DNA of 64,000 bases, taken from positions 35,976 to 99,975 of the forward strand of contig JAUCBJ010008602.1 in assembly GCA_032718475.1 (NCBI GenBank), in the 5' to 3' direction. This document shows, in pieces, positions 35,383-47,800 of this stretch; positions within the stretch are counted from its first letter, which is position 1, and each line of letters opens with the position of its first letter. The notes under the pieces are model-generated. The model saw nothing but the letters and a program-made list of their open reading frames with translations. It was not told where the DNA came from and ran no database searches. Position numbers and translations under genes: made by a program. This DNA comes from Nemertoderma westbladi. Lineage: Eukaryota; Xenacoelomorpha; Nemertodermatida; Nemertodermatidae.

Positions 35383-37590
35383 TCAGATATACATAATAAT
35401 CTCAACAGTTTTCTCTAATTTCGCCTTTTCGTTCTTCAAGTCATTGATTCTGTTTAATATGGCATCATCAGGTTTGAATAGAAGTGCGATATCTTCACTT
35501 TTCATGCTATCCCGTACATCAGATAGCAATTCGTTCTTATCACAAATATATTCCTTCGTCTTTTGGATGAGGCAGTACATAATATACTTGCGTCCAAGAT
35601 CATTAAAAGTAGTCGCCGATATCTTCATGTAAGCCATAACGAAATCCTCAACAAATGTAACTTGGTCATCTATCTCGACAGGAATTGCTAAAGCTTTGCC
35701 AGGTCTATCATTAGTACATAAGGACATTTGAAATTTCCTCATGAAGCCATGGGCTAGCCCAACTTCTTCCGTGGCTACACTACTAGGACCAGTAATGCAA
35801 GCTGCAACTGCTTCATAATTATCCATTTTTAAGCTCCTGACATCCTCAGAATTCATATAATCTGGTGTCTCTGAATTTACATCAATTTCTTTCTTCTTTT
35901 TCTCTCCAGCAACATAACACTGGCCAGTACTACCATCTGCAATGCTTTCATTTTCTTGCACAGTTAAGCCACTGGTATTCTCAGCATTGATGTCACCGTG
36001 TGTTTCTAGACCTCTTACACTGCATTCTTCAGGATTAGCCAAATCAGCTCTGTATATCGTTTTACCATCGTTACAATCTACATAGGCATCATCACTCAAA
36101 TAACCATATTCATGGCTATCGGCTATTTCCTTGTCATATTTATTTGCTTCAGAAAAAATTCTTTGTGTATCAGAACCTTCATTCTGTATTGAGGATACCC
36201 CTTCAATGTAATTTAAATATTCTTTGAAATGTGGGTGTTTTGTGTTGATAAAATGTTTCTGAGCTTCTATCATTTGCACAATAGCATTTTCAGTAACATT
36301 TTTGTTCTCTAAGACATGCGAAATAAGAAGAGGTTGAAGTTTTTTCATTAATCTTGGATATTTTCCAAGGTATATCTCAGCTGTGTTATCTAATTCCATT
36401 TGTAAGATACTTGATATCCTGCCAATGAGATCCTTGAATGGTCTCTTAAACCTCTCTGTCAGTTGCTTCACTGCTTTTCTAATTGGAATATTATCAAGTA
36501 ACACGCTGTAGTTTACACCTGTGGAATTGATGATGGTTAATTTTATCTCATTGCGAAATGCATTGCGATCAGTGGGACGGGACTCATGCATCACTTGTGC
36601 AACTCCAATGTCCAGCTTCTCCTTGATTTTATGACCCCCCAGTATTCCCTTATGACATGACTCTGCTTCATTTCCATATAACATCATTTTTACCTCATCT
36701 TCAAATTTTTTTATTAGTTGATTCAGGAGTCTTTCACTTAGCCTTTCATTCATGTTGGTCTCATACCCCAAATCCTTAAGTTGGGTTTGAATTTTTTCAA
36801 TACCATCATTTAAGGATGTCATAATTCCTGGTAGCTTGTCTTTAAGTATCTTTCCTAGTTCTTTGCACAATATTTTGATAAGGTATGTGCTACCACAAAT
36901 GCTGCGAATGCAACGAAATTGAGTGTTCTCCTCGAACCATTTACATTCTTCTTCCAGACCTTCTCTTGGAGTCAGACCGGCATCAAGCTGTTCCTGTGTC
37001 CTATTTTTGACCGCAATGTATCCTTTTTTCAGTTTCAAAATGTCATTATTGTTCTGAAGAATATCAATAAGATTTTTAAGCTCTGTTTCCCCATTTCTCG
37101 TATCTGGCTTTGTTATAACTCCAATTGTCCTTTTTCCTTCTTTGTCCACCTGACGGGCTATCCTAATGGCTTTGGATGTCTGAATGTCCATTGATGCTGA
37201 AGCCGCAGCTAGTATTAATGTGTTGGGTTTACATATGTGTTGCATTACCAACTCTTCAATGGCGATGGAGATATCACGGGGTACCTCAAGAAATCCAGGA
37301 AGATCAACCAGCTCTAAGTCAGGTACATCGGCTGAGAAAACTTTTAAAACAATTGGAACATTACTGACCATGTTGTTGTTGGCAGTTCTTTGTTTTGTTC
37401 TTATGGAAATCTCATTCATTACTTCACGCCAATCCGGATTTTCAAATCGTTTATCAGATGTTTCCCATCTGTCTGCACGAAACTCTGCTACATCATTACC
37501 CCCAGTGGGCTTATGAACTAGTGACAGCACAAGTGGACACCTGGTTACCATGCCATGTCCTCGAGGCAAAAAGTCCCTCCTTACAATTGC
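35383..37590 (-). CDS. Mx/dynamin-like large GTPase, large 3' exon
   Basis: The minus-strand frame runs from a splice acceptor (TTTTAG before 37590) to a TGA at 35383, about 735 codons; the in-window start is an exon border, not a methionine. It opens with IVRRDFLPRGHGMVTR, the dynamin G2 switch. Then come the G3 motif DLPG (about 100 residues in), G4 TKPD about 65 residues later, the middle/stalk region (LTERFKRPFKDLIG), and a C-terminal GED-like helix bundle (YMKISATTFNDLGRKY). The P-loop (G1) exon is not found in the window. An acidic, low-complexity stretch of about 150 residues sits between stalk and GED. No pleckstrin or proline-rich domain is seen, which favours the Mx-like branch (antiviral or membrane-remodelling self-assembling GTPases) over classical dynamin. 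Copy C of the BEL element lies 330 bp upstream in the gene's sense. Confidence 0.85.
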   Translation of the reverse strand, partial: AIVRRDFLPRGHGMVTRCPLVLSLVHKPTGGNDVAEFRADRWETSDKRFENPDWREVMNEISIRTKQRTANNNMVSNVPIVLKVFSADVPDLELVDLPGFLEVPRDISIAIEELVMQHICKPNTLILAAASASMDIQTSKAIRIARQVDKEGKRTIGVITKPDTRNGETELKNLIDILQNNNDILKLKKGYIAVKNRTQEQLDAGLTPREGLEEECKWFEENTQFRCIRSICGSTYLIKILCKELGKILKDKLPGIMTSLNDGIEKIQTQLKDLGYETNMNERLSERLLNQLIKKFEDEVKMMLYGNEAESCHKGILGGHKIKEKLDIGVAQVMHESRPTDRNAFRNEIKLTIINSTGVNYSVLLDNIPIRKAVKQLTERFKRPFKDLIGRISSILQMELDNTAEIYLGKYPRLMKKLQPLLISHVLENKNVTENAIVQMIEAQKHFINTKHPHFKEYLNYIEGVSSIQNEGSDTQRIFSEANKYDKEIADSHEYGYLSDDAYVDCNDGKTIYRADLANPEECSVRGLETHGDINAENTSGLTVQENESIADGSTGQCYVAGEKKKKEIDVNSETPDYMNSEDVRSLKMDNYEAVAACITGPSSVATEEVGLAHGFMRKFQMSLCTNDRPGKALAIPVEIDDQVTFVEDFVMAYMKISATTFNDLGRKYIMYCLIQKTKEYICDKNELLSDVRDSMKSEDIALLFKPDDAILNRINDLKNEKAKLEKTVEIIMYI

Positions 37591-37919
37591 CTAAAACATA
37601 GAATGTAAACAAACATTAAGAGTTGATATATTTTACAGGGAACATTAAGAGTTTCTTAACTAATTATTTTAAAGTGAACAGAAAGAGTGAATTGACTGTT
37701 TTACAGTGAACATTAAGAGTCGTGATAACTATTTCACTGGGCCCAAGTGAAGTATACTATACATTCTGCTGTTATGCTGTTATATTTTACTTTGTTGTTT
37801 AACCCCATGTGAAGAATACCAGGTTTTCACTAAAACTCTGGTTACATAAAAGGACTAAATCTATCCAAAATAATGTAATAAACGAATAAGTACAGTACGA
37901 GTAGTACAGTAGACCCCCT
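37591..37919. other. Presumed intron segment of the Mx-like gene
   Basis: It lies between the acceptor at 37591-37592 and BEL copy C. Short repeated words (ACAGTGAACATTAAGAGT) are seen. It ends with the CCCCT target copy at 37915-37919. Confidence 0.5.
37915..37919. repeat. Target site duplication of BEL copy C, left
   Basis: CCCCT, repeated exactly at 54199-54203. Confidence 0.92.
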
Positions 37920-39066
37920 TGTAAAAGCTTTTGCGGATGTAACAAGCTATTTTTCTCCGCAATATACCGAGTAGGTATTTTAGCGGACATAACAAGCGAT
38001 TTTGCCCGCTATGTCTGCATGTGTGCTTTAGCGGACATAAAAAGCCATTTTTCTCCACAATAAGCTCAAATACTCTAAACATCGGAACTCAGATGACGAC
38101 ATCTATCAGCTGTGTCCACGTGTAACTTTTTCTTTGTTCTTTGTTCGTTCTTTGTTCGGTCGACCAATCAGAGCGGTTTTCACTCTGTGTTGGACATTGT
38201 ATACAGAAACTCACGCAATTCAGTCAGTGTGTATTTTCCCTAAGCCTAGAACACCGGCTTTGGAATTATTCTGTTTTTCAGACTTTAGCCAAACATTAGT
38301 AGGCTTTGATCATAGAAACGTATAACTGTTATCAATGCAATCAACGCAATTCATATTGTTACTAATCATATTGTCACCTACAAACACCGCATTATTTTAC
38401 TGCTATTTACTGTCGGTTATTAATTATATCAGTTGATGGAATATTATTATATTTGGATAATATCGATAAATAATCATAAAACCCCAATCTTCTTGATATA
38501 CTGAAAGTAAGAGACAGGTTACATATAGCAATTGCGACTTACATTATATTGGTTTTGGAGTGAATCTAATGCTATTTCATAGGCACTACATGTGTCGGTT
38601 GCTGTTCTCTTTATATGTGACTAAAATTAGTGAAGGTCGGCAGATCGGTGTGCAGCATTGTGCGGTAGTGTGCATGATTTTGACAGATAACAAAGCATCT
38701 CCTAAAAATGCGCTTTATACGTGAATCAATAGCCATCCCGTTGTGTTTAGTGTGAGTCATAACTCTGTTTACATACTTAGAGCGCCACATCCTAAAGGAA
38801 CTGTTAATATTTCCCGAAAGTGAATAATATTGGTCAGAGATTATATATTAACGATCAATCGCATAATACAGTAGGCCTACATCACAATAAGGTCAGAGCT
38901 TCCGAATCCAGTCTCCCGGGTATATCCAGCGGGTGAATGGTCGCGCATAGGCTGGCTTCGGCTAATGTAGTGTATCAAATACTCGTCATAGGCTAAAGTC
39001 GATTTATAACCTAGAAGACACCTAAATTTGGCAGGTTAAACTGCTAAAGGTCTGAAAGCGCGAACA
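37920..39066 (+). repeat. 5' LTR of BEL copy C
   Basis: 1147 bp, TGTAAAAGC...GCGCGAACA. The outer part has three GCGGAyrTAAcAAGC-type units at about 37933, 37982 and 38032. Confidence 0.93.
38608..38622 (+). promoter_or_regulatory. TATA-like box in the 5' LTR of copy C
   Basis: CTCTTTATATGTGAC, preceded by a conserved TGTGTCGGTTGCTGTT. The equivalent positions in the LTRs of A (CTCTTTATATATGA) and B (CCTTATATATGA) are also TATA-like, followed about 30 bp on by conserved GGTCGGCAGATC-type sequence. Confidence 0.5.
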
Positions 39067-41810
39067 ATAACAGTTATAACTTCTGTATTGCAACGTAGGC
39101 AATAAAGCTGAAGTACCAGTCGACCGGTAACCAATAGGCCTAACTACCTAACCACCCGAACCGGTACTTACAGCAGTACAGGTACAGCAGTATTATTCGA
39201 TTTTGATAATTATATACCGGTAGGTCTTTATATTTAATCAGGGAGGGCCCGCCCTGGTTTTTTATTGGGATTTTACTTATTTCTGTCAGTTTTATTTATC
39301 TGTAAGTTGATATTGAGCAGAAGGTGTGTAAGCCTGCTCAGATTGTACAGATAATTTGTAGGCTAGACTGTTGTCTGACTGTTGTTAAGTCTGAAGAGAT
39401 TGCAGTGTGTGTAGAGTGTATGTCCAATAAAGTACTAGTTAGGAAAGTGGGTGGCATCCAGTGCTGTAAGGTAAATCCCCCCGTAAGAATAAGTCGTACT
39501 ACTCGGTTAGAACGCATACTAACTAACCATTTCGGAGTCTACGTATACTGTAGTTTATTTAGGCTTGATAGTAGTCTGCCAGCATTTGGTTTGTATTTTG
39601 TTTGTGTAGTCTGTACGGGTAGCGTAATATTTATTATTCAGAGTTTATGCGATTATTCGCAACATTCACAAACCACAAGTTTATTCCTACATTAATTGTG
39701 CTTGTTATACATACCGTTATAGTTAAATTAACCTCGGTACTACATCAGGGCTGTTTGGCGTAGGTAAAGACTGGAGATTATATGCTTTGGTCACTCCTGC
39801 AGATACTGTGGTTCTTTTAGCTGTACAAGTATTTTAACTGCTGATTATTTGTTGTATAAGTACTTGTACCTAATTTAGGGTTTAGTGTACAGTGCTTTCC
39901 GAAGGTAATTAGTGTGTAGGCAGTATATTTGTGTTGTAAAGTGGTTAATAGGCACGTTAGCTATAGTAGGCTGCGGTAATTAACTTCTAGGTAGGAACAC
40001 TCTGTGTACATAACGTAGTACTTATAGCGCTACGGCTATAAGTCGTCAGACGGTGGTATTTTTCCTATCTAGACAACGCAATATATTTACTACTGCTTTA
40101 TTATTTTCAAATACCGTAGTATCCTGTCAATTTGTAATAACCAGATATTCTAACCCCTTGTTAGGCTGGTTTGTAGATTCCCTGTAAAATTAACCCTAAA
40201 AATTCGTACGTGTAATTTTTGTGTTTATTTAGAGATTGTAATCTCACCCCAAATTGTACGTAATTTGTAGTATTAAGTAACTTAGGCAAATTAGAATTAT
40301 TTGTTTTAGTGTCCAACAAGTAGCACTTCACTGAGAGCGTACAGCTTCTGGGCAGTGACTCCTTCCCAGAAATAATAACATTTATTTCAAATATTGAAAA
40401 AAACCCATTATACGGGTATATATATTATAAATCAACTCAAACCGATTTATAAAATAGTAGGCCTGTCTTACAACAATTAGGTCTTAATGTCAGTTGGACT
40501 ACTGCTTAAATAACGGTAATCAAGTAAAGTAAAGTAACCAAGTAACCCCTAATATTCAGAAATTCAATTATTCTAAAATAATTGACATACCGGTATTTAC
40601 AATAGGCTTATTATATTTATTCTATAAATTTAGGCTGAAATTATACCAGTATTCTGTAATTAATTCTAGTCCATAATTATACTTATATATACTATAAGTG
40701 TCAGCTGTATACCGGTATTCACGATAGGCCTATTATATATTTATATATATTTGTGCTGAAATTATATACCGGTATTCTGTGACAAACCTAGTCTGTAATA
40801 ATTATGCGGTAATTAACTTCTAGGTAAGGACACTCCGGGTACATAACGTAGTACTTATAGAGCTGTAGAGCTAAAGACTATAAGTCGTCAGACGGTGGTA
40901 TTTTCTTATCTAGACAATGCAATTTATTTACTACTGCTTAATTATTTTCAAATACCGTAGTATCATGTCCGTTTGTAATAACCAGAAATTCTAACTCCTT
41001 GTTAGGCTGGTTTGTAGATTTCCTATAAAATTACCCTAAAATTTGTACGTGTAACTTTTGGTGTTTATTTAGAAATTGTAATCCTATACAGTAATTGTAT
41101 GTAATTTGTAGTAATAAGTAACTTAGTAAAGTAGAATTATTTGTTTTAGTGTCTAACAGGTAGCACTCCACTGAGAGCATTCAGCTTCTGTGTAGTGACT
41201 CCTTACCATAAATAATAACATTTATTTCAAATATTGTCAAAAACCCATTATATAGGTATATATATATTATAAATCAACTCAAACTGATTTATAAAATAGT
41301 AGGACCGTTATACATTAATTAGGTCCTAATATCAGTTGGACTACTGCTTAATAACAGTAATAAAGTAAAGGAAAGTAATCCTAAATTTCAGAAATTTAGA
41401 CATCGTAAAATAATTGACATTACCGGTATTTCCAATAGGCTTATTATACTTATTTCTATAAATTTAAGCTGAAATTATATACCGGTATTCTGTAATTAAT
41501 CCTAGTCCGTAATAATACTTATATATACTATAAGTGTAAGCTGTATACCGGTATTCACGATAGGCTTATTATATATTGCTATATATTTGCGCTGAAATTA
41601 CATACCGGTATTCTGTGACAAACCTAGTCTGTAATAATACTTATATATATACTATAAGTGTATACCGGTATTCTAATATATTATATATATATATCATGTT
41701 ACACTGAGTAACAGTATCGGTAATTAATTACGAGGCTAACAGTTGATACTGAATTACTAGACTTGCTTTAACTGTAATATAGCAGTAGGCATTCAACTGT
41801 ACAAACAAAC
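39067..41810 (+). other. BEL copy C leader with tandem ~833-bp duplication
   Basis: A 2.74-kb untranslated leader. The segment beginning GCGGTAATTAACTTCTAGGT occurs at 39973 and again at 40806, giving two tandem copies (about 39973-40805 and 40806-41642); copy B has only one. Each contains repeated ATACCGGTATT palindromes roughly 60-120 bp apart. A 123-codon cysteine-rich ORF (39324-39695) in the part missing from B has no recognisable content and is not called a gene. Confidence 0.75.
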
Positions 41811-44800
41811 ATGTCTGACACAAAGCAAAACCTGTCAGACAGTCTCCTAGATACAACCATCTGTGACCCAGACAGGAGTGTGGAACGTGTGAGACCGAAG
41901 TTCAACTCACCTCCTACTGTAAGAAAGATCATCCCTCCAGTAGTAGTATCAGACCCTAGGCTAGTCCAACACCGTAGGTCTATCATAGGCACTCGAGCTC
42001 AGGTCAAGCGGGACCAAGAAGCAGCGGAACAGCAGCAACACTCGAGCCGAGAACTTATTTCTCAGCGGCCCGACAGCTCCAGTAGTGCGGATACTGTAGA
42101 GCTGACACCCGAGCGCGGAGCAAAGATGGCAGATGCGGTTTATCCGGATCCCCTTCTCATCCTTCCTGCAGCCGTACTCACTAGGGTATTGATTGCGGTG
42201 GAGGAACACCAGATTGATTGGGCAAGAAGTAAGCGATCGACCAAGGATAGTTATGAGGGATACACAAGGGAAGAACTGAAGTCTATTGTCGAGTCGCAAT
42301 GGAACTTCCCTGGACACGGACTCCCGTTTGACTTATCGGAAGCTGCCTGGGAAGACATACACAGGATGGGAGTGACAAAAGACACCAGTGATCCAGCTGT
42401 ATGGAAGAGGTCGGCAGCAGGATATGTACAGGGATTCTTCAGCTCTTTGGAGCGATTAGAAGAACAACTGTTTCGACAACCCCAAGGACCTCAAGAGCAG
42501 GGAGAGCTGCTTTATCAAGTTAGAGAAAGAATTCTAAGAATCAGACTAATCTTATCGGCCTTTGAGGAGGCTTCGAAAAGAAGACAAGACACGTCGTTAC
42601 AAGTTGCTGTAAAGACTTGGTTCCAGCGGGTGAGTCTCCTGGTTCAAGGAACGGCCCAGTGGAAAGCTCAGCTGGCTGAGCGCTCAACCCATGGAGAATC
42701 AACAGACGCTACCTTTTCCCAAGTGGAAAGTGAAGCGACAGCTGAGAAACCGCATAAGAGGGATGCTATTGACATCTATCTGTCAGACTATCAACGATTT
42801 CTAGGTGACGAAGAGTTGAGGAGACGGCTGTCTGGACTTCGCCCTAATAGTGAAGGAGCCAAGCTTGTGTTGGACGCAATCGATGCGGAAATGTTAGCTG
42901 CGAACCAAGCTAAATTTGATGAAAGACTCCGCATCGCTAAGGTCCAAGAAGAACAAGTCAAGAAAAAACGTATAGAAGACAGAAAGACAACAGCAGCAGC
43001 AGCGGCAGTGGCAGCGGCAGAAACGGAAAGAAAAGCGGCAGTGGCAGTGGCCGAAGCGGAAAGAAAATCGGCAGTGGCAGCGGCAGTGGCAGCGGCCGAA
43101 GCGGAAAGAAAAGCGGCAGTGGCAGCGGCCGAAGCGGAAAGAAAAGCGGCAGTGGCAGCGGCAGAGGCAGTGGCAGAAGCAGAACGAAGAGCATCTGAAG
43201 AGACCACCCAACTAGAGTTGGAAAATATTCAAGAGAATCAAGACTACATAAATAAACAGTTAACAGCTAGTCAAATGCAGATGATGAATCGATCTACTCC
43301 CAAAAGACAGGGATATACATCATCTGATGAAGGCGATACCACCGATCCTGAAGGCGGAGGAAATAGATCTCGTCTAAGCAGACGTAGAAGAATGTCCCAC
43401 CGTCAGAAATTGCCTGATTTGCCCCCAGCTGTTAGAAGGCAACTAACTAACACAGACTTAGGTAGTACAGAACCCACAGACCAAATAATTAAAATAGAAA
43501 GACTCCCTACTATAGTAGATGAGCCTGAAATAATTAGGCCTGTTCTCGAAGCCACCCCTTCGGTGATAGAGACACCTGAACTCCCAGAACCTACCTCTAA
43601 ATTCCCTTTGCACAGTACTAAACTACCTGTGCCCAGTAGGACTGTTCACGAGTCCGAACCCGTCCTGGACGCCGAGCAAGATATCAAGAATTTATCGCCC
43701 GTCGTCTCTTGCTCGCCCGCTACTACGTTGGCGACTCCTGCTTCGGCAGTTGAGTGGGTAGCAGATGGACGACGGGAGATGGGTCTCCTGCTCGGGCAGT
43801 TGAGGGAACACCGCAAGTGCTCCTCTCAGCACGTCCAGGAGATGGAAGGAACTGTTCAGCAGTTCAAGGGCACAGTAAGGGAAAGTAGGTTAGAGTTGCA
43901 AGAGGTGCAGCAGAGTATCGCATTAGAACGCGACAAATTAGTAAATACCCAAAGAGGTATACCATCAACCCCGGTAACAATGTGTCAACCTGTTAGGTCT
44001 GAAGTATTTCATGCGCAAGGTGTGGAGCCTACACGCATCTATACTGCTAGTGAAGTAGAAACTCCTATAGTAAACCCTATTAAGGGTAATTATAAACCTG
44101 TTGACAATGATATTCCATATAGACCTGATAATAATCCGAGAAATTTATATACCGATAACTCGATATTAAATAATACGATGGCCCAAGAAAGTTTTACGCT
44201 TCAAATGGCTAGAACCGAAGCCCGTCAAGCGGTAAAGGTGGGAGAGATCGTCAAGTTCAATGGAGATGAGATGAAATGGTTACCTTTTAATGAATATTAC
44301 AAAGATAACATACAGAACTCTGTGCTATCTAACGGAGAGAAACTTAGATTCCTCATCGAGTGCTTGGAAGGATCTCCCAAGTTAATGGCGTTAAAGTTTA
44401 TTGGACATCCAGATGGATTAAGACAAGTTTGGGATACCCTAAACATCAGGTATGGTAATAGGAATAACATAGCTAGGTATTTGTATGCAAAATTGGTAGC
44501 ACCCCGAAAGTTCATTAGCAGCGGGATTATAGAGTTTTCCGATGAGATTCAGGAGATCTGTAGACAATTAGATTGGCTAGGTAAGTCTCATGAATATCAG
44601 AGTTATATGGTTATTGGAGCCGTGGCCTCTACTTTACCGAAGGGTGGAGTAGGTACACGCTGGGATAAGAAAGTGTTATATATGATGGAACAACAACGAC
44701 GAGACCCTACCATGGCTGATCTCATGTCATTCTTAGACGGAGAAGTAAAATTACAGCTCCTCAAGCAGTCCAGAGAGAAGACACCGGAAAATAAGGTAAG

Positions 44801-47800
44801 TGAGAAACCTGTTTCTAGGAGAAAGGTAACACCAGTGTGTTATACCGACGACGGCGAAAGCCAGGCTTCTCAAGAAGAGGACAGTGGGAAAGACACTGAA
44901 AGATCTTATTATGTCAACAAAACGCCTAAAGACGTAAGTAAATTCAAGTCTCGAACCAATGATAGGAGAGAACAGGTAAGAAAAACTCCTCCTACGTCTC
45001 CTAAAAGAATTCATGTAAGAAAGCCCGAAGAAAGAACGAGTGTGCACAACGTTACTCAAAATAAGGTAAGTAACATCAAACCGAAATGTGCGCTGTGTGA
45101 CGGGCTCCACCGTTTGAATGTGTGTGATGAATTCCTAAAGAAATCATTAAAGGATAGACGGGAAGTCATGTGGGATAAGCGGTTGTGTTATAATTGCCTC
45201 AGACAAGGACACCAACGGCGAACCTGTTACTCCGACGCAAGGTGTGCGAAGTGCGGTGCAAAACATCATCTCTTGTTGCACACTGAATTCGAACGAAACA
45301 GCCCGAGTCAGGTAAGTGATTCCGAACTACATGTCCAATTCAGTGATGTGAACGACACTGACCAAAGTTCTGAGATGGAAGGATTCTATACGGACGAATT
45401 CTCCGATGAAAACGAATCCTGTTACCTGATAAATACCGCAGTGTATCGAGCACTTATGTATGAAAAGGACACCGATAGCAAGCTCCCCCTAACTACTTCT
45501 GACCGACAACCATCTTGGAAAGCACCAACTTCCAATGTAGGAATCCGAGAATTTCCCGTAGTGCAGTTGAGGGTCCACGGACCTGAAAGGAGTTATATAG
45601 TGAACGCCCTCCTTGACTCCGGTAGCACAGGAACATTCATCGACAAAGAACTAGCCGAAGACATCTTTGCTGGACAACCCAAGTTCCGAACTAAGTTAAA
45701 CATGTCAGGAATTATGCAGGTTTGGAAATCTACAGTAATAGCAGATTATTATGTAGGTGCGTTGTCCACCCCCCAGGATGAACTAGGAGAACACAGTATA
45801 AGGTCAGTAAAAATGGTGGCGATAAAGAACTTCGCTACCAGCCAAGTAGAACCTTATAACTGGGATGAGGACGATTTCACCCAGCAGCTTAAGATACCTA
45901 GATTCAACACAGACTACCCTGGAGTGCAAATACTCATCGGCCAAAATGCGCATGAGGCGCTTGAGACATTGGAGAAACGGCCTGCTCAACCGCAACCACT
46001 ACAAGCCTATGCGGGAAGAACTAGAGTAGGTTGGTACTTTACTGGCCCTTCCCGTAGAACTCTCATGGAAAGGTTACCAAAAGAACGGGTATACCAAGTA
46101 AGTGAATGGGAAGCGGAGAGCAGTGAGGTAGACGACCCAACTGAGGGAACACCATACTCCTCAGATAATGACGATATCCACCAACTCTTCGACGAGGAGA
46201 ATACCATCGACCTCCTTACGGAAAACGAGACTTGGCAAAACCAAGTGAACCTATGTCAACTCATTCGTCCATCAGGACAAGTCGACTATAACGACGAACT
46301 GAATGACGTAATAGAGCGCTATAACGCGAAGACTCGGGATGAACACGCCGTACGATTCTTTACTCAAGAGGCTGTAGAGCCCAATTCCTACGATAAGGCC
46401 CTATCGGTAGAAGAAGAAAGAGCCAAGCAGATCCAGGAGACAACTACACGTTTTCTTAAAGATCAAGGTAGATATGAAATCGGTCTACCATTCAGAAAGC
46501 GAGAACCAAAATTCATAAACAACCGACCCTTGGCGGAGAAAAGAATTGCACAACTACATCGACGCCTTACGGCAAATGCTTCAGCTAAAGAAATGTACCA
46601 GACTCAGTTGAATAAATTTATTAATAAGGGATATGCGGAGCGAGTACCGGAAGAAACACCCATAACTGAGAGAACGTACTATCTAACACATCATTACGTT
46701 CCCAAACCCGGTAAACCCAATGAAGTTCGGGTAGTATTTGATGGCTCCGCCCTCTACATGGGCCAATCCCTTAATTCCGAGTTGTTACCAGGACCCAACT
46801 TACTCCAATCCTTGTTGGGAATACTCTTAAGATTACGACAATATTCAATCGCTTTCGCCTCCGATATAGAAGGCATGTTCTTACAAGTCAAGGCGCTGGA
46901 TAGGGATCGAGACAGCCTACGATTTCTGTGGTGGCCTGAAGGAGACCTCAACCAGAAACCGGTGGAGTATTGGATGACCATCCAGGCTTTTGGGATCATC
47001 TCAAGCCCTTCAAACGCCTGCTCAGTGGTGCGCACCACTGCTGATGACAACCGGGACGCCTTCTCTAAAGAGGTGATCGACAACATCAAACGGGATATAT
47101 ACATGGACGACAATTTAAAGTCCCTTCCATCGGTGGAAGAAGCCATTGATGTCGCCAAAGGAACGGTAGAGTGCTTAAAAAGAGGTGGATTTCGATTAAC
47201 TAAATTCACCAGCAACTCCCGTGAGTTTCTGGAATCGATCCCGGTAGAAGATCGAGGAGCGAAAGATCTAGACCTAATCAAAGACGATCTTCCAGAAACC
47301 AAAACACTTGGTTTGAAATGGGACACAGAGAGAGATATCCTGTTTTTCCAGCTCAAACAGCGAGATAATCCAGTTCGGACTAAACGGATTTGTTTAAGTA
47401 TCCTGAGCACTTATTTCGATCCATTGGGATTTATTAGCCCAGTTATATTGATTGCTCGGAGTTTAGTACAACAAATCTGGCTTGAAAACCACTCATGGGA
47501 CGATCCACTTAAGGGAGAACTATTAAAGAAGTGGATGAAATGGGAGGATTCTCTACCAGCCATCGAGAACTGTATAATTTCCCGTTCATATTTTGGTCAT
47601 GTTCTCCCTACGTATTCCTATCAACTCCATGTGTTTGGAGACGCCAGCGATATGGGAATAGGTATAGTAGCCTACCTGAGAGTTGAAACTCCGGATGGAA
47701 TCAAAGTCGCCTTGGTAACCTCTAAGGCATTGATAAACAACAAGTTGAAAGTTCCTCGAGCGGAGTTAAAAGCGGCTCTATACGCTACAGCCATTGGCCG

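Noticed and set aside
39067-39085. tRNA primer-binding site immediately after the 5' LTR
   Set aside because: No TGG-initial 18-base complement to a tRNA 3' end is visible, so the primer cannot be named.
39324-39695. Cysteine-rich 123-codon ORF in the copy C leader
   Set aside because: No homologous part is available in A or B to test conservation, and the composition does not separate it from chance.
42791-43211. Antisense frames with Leu/Pro or Ser/Ala/Phe repeats opposite the Gag coiled coil
   Set aside because: They are reverse translations of GCGGCAGAAGCGGAAAG-type coiled-coil codons on the true coding strand.
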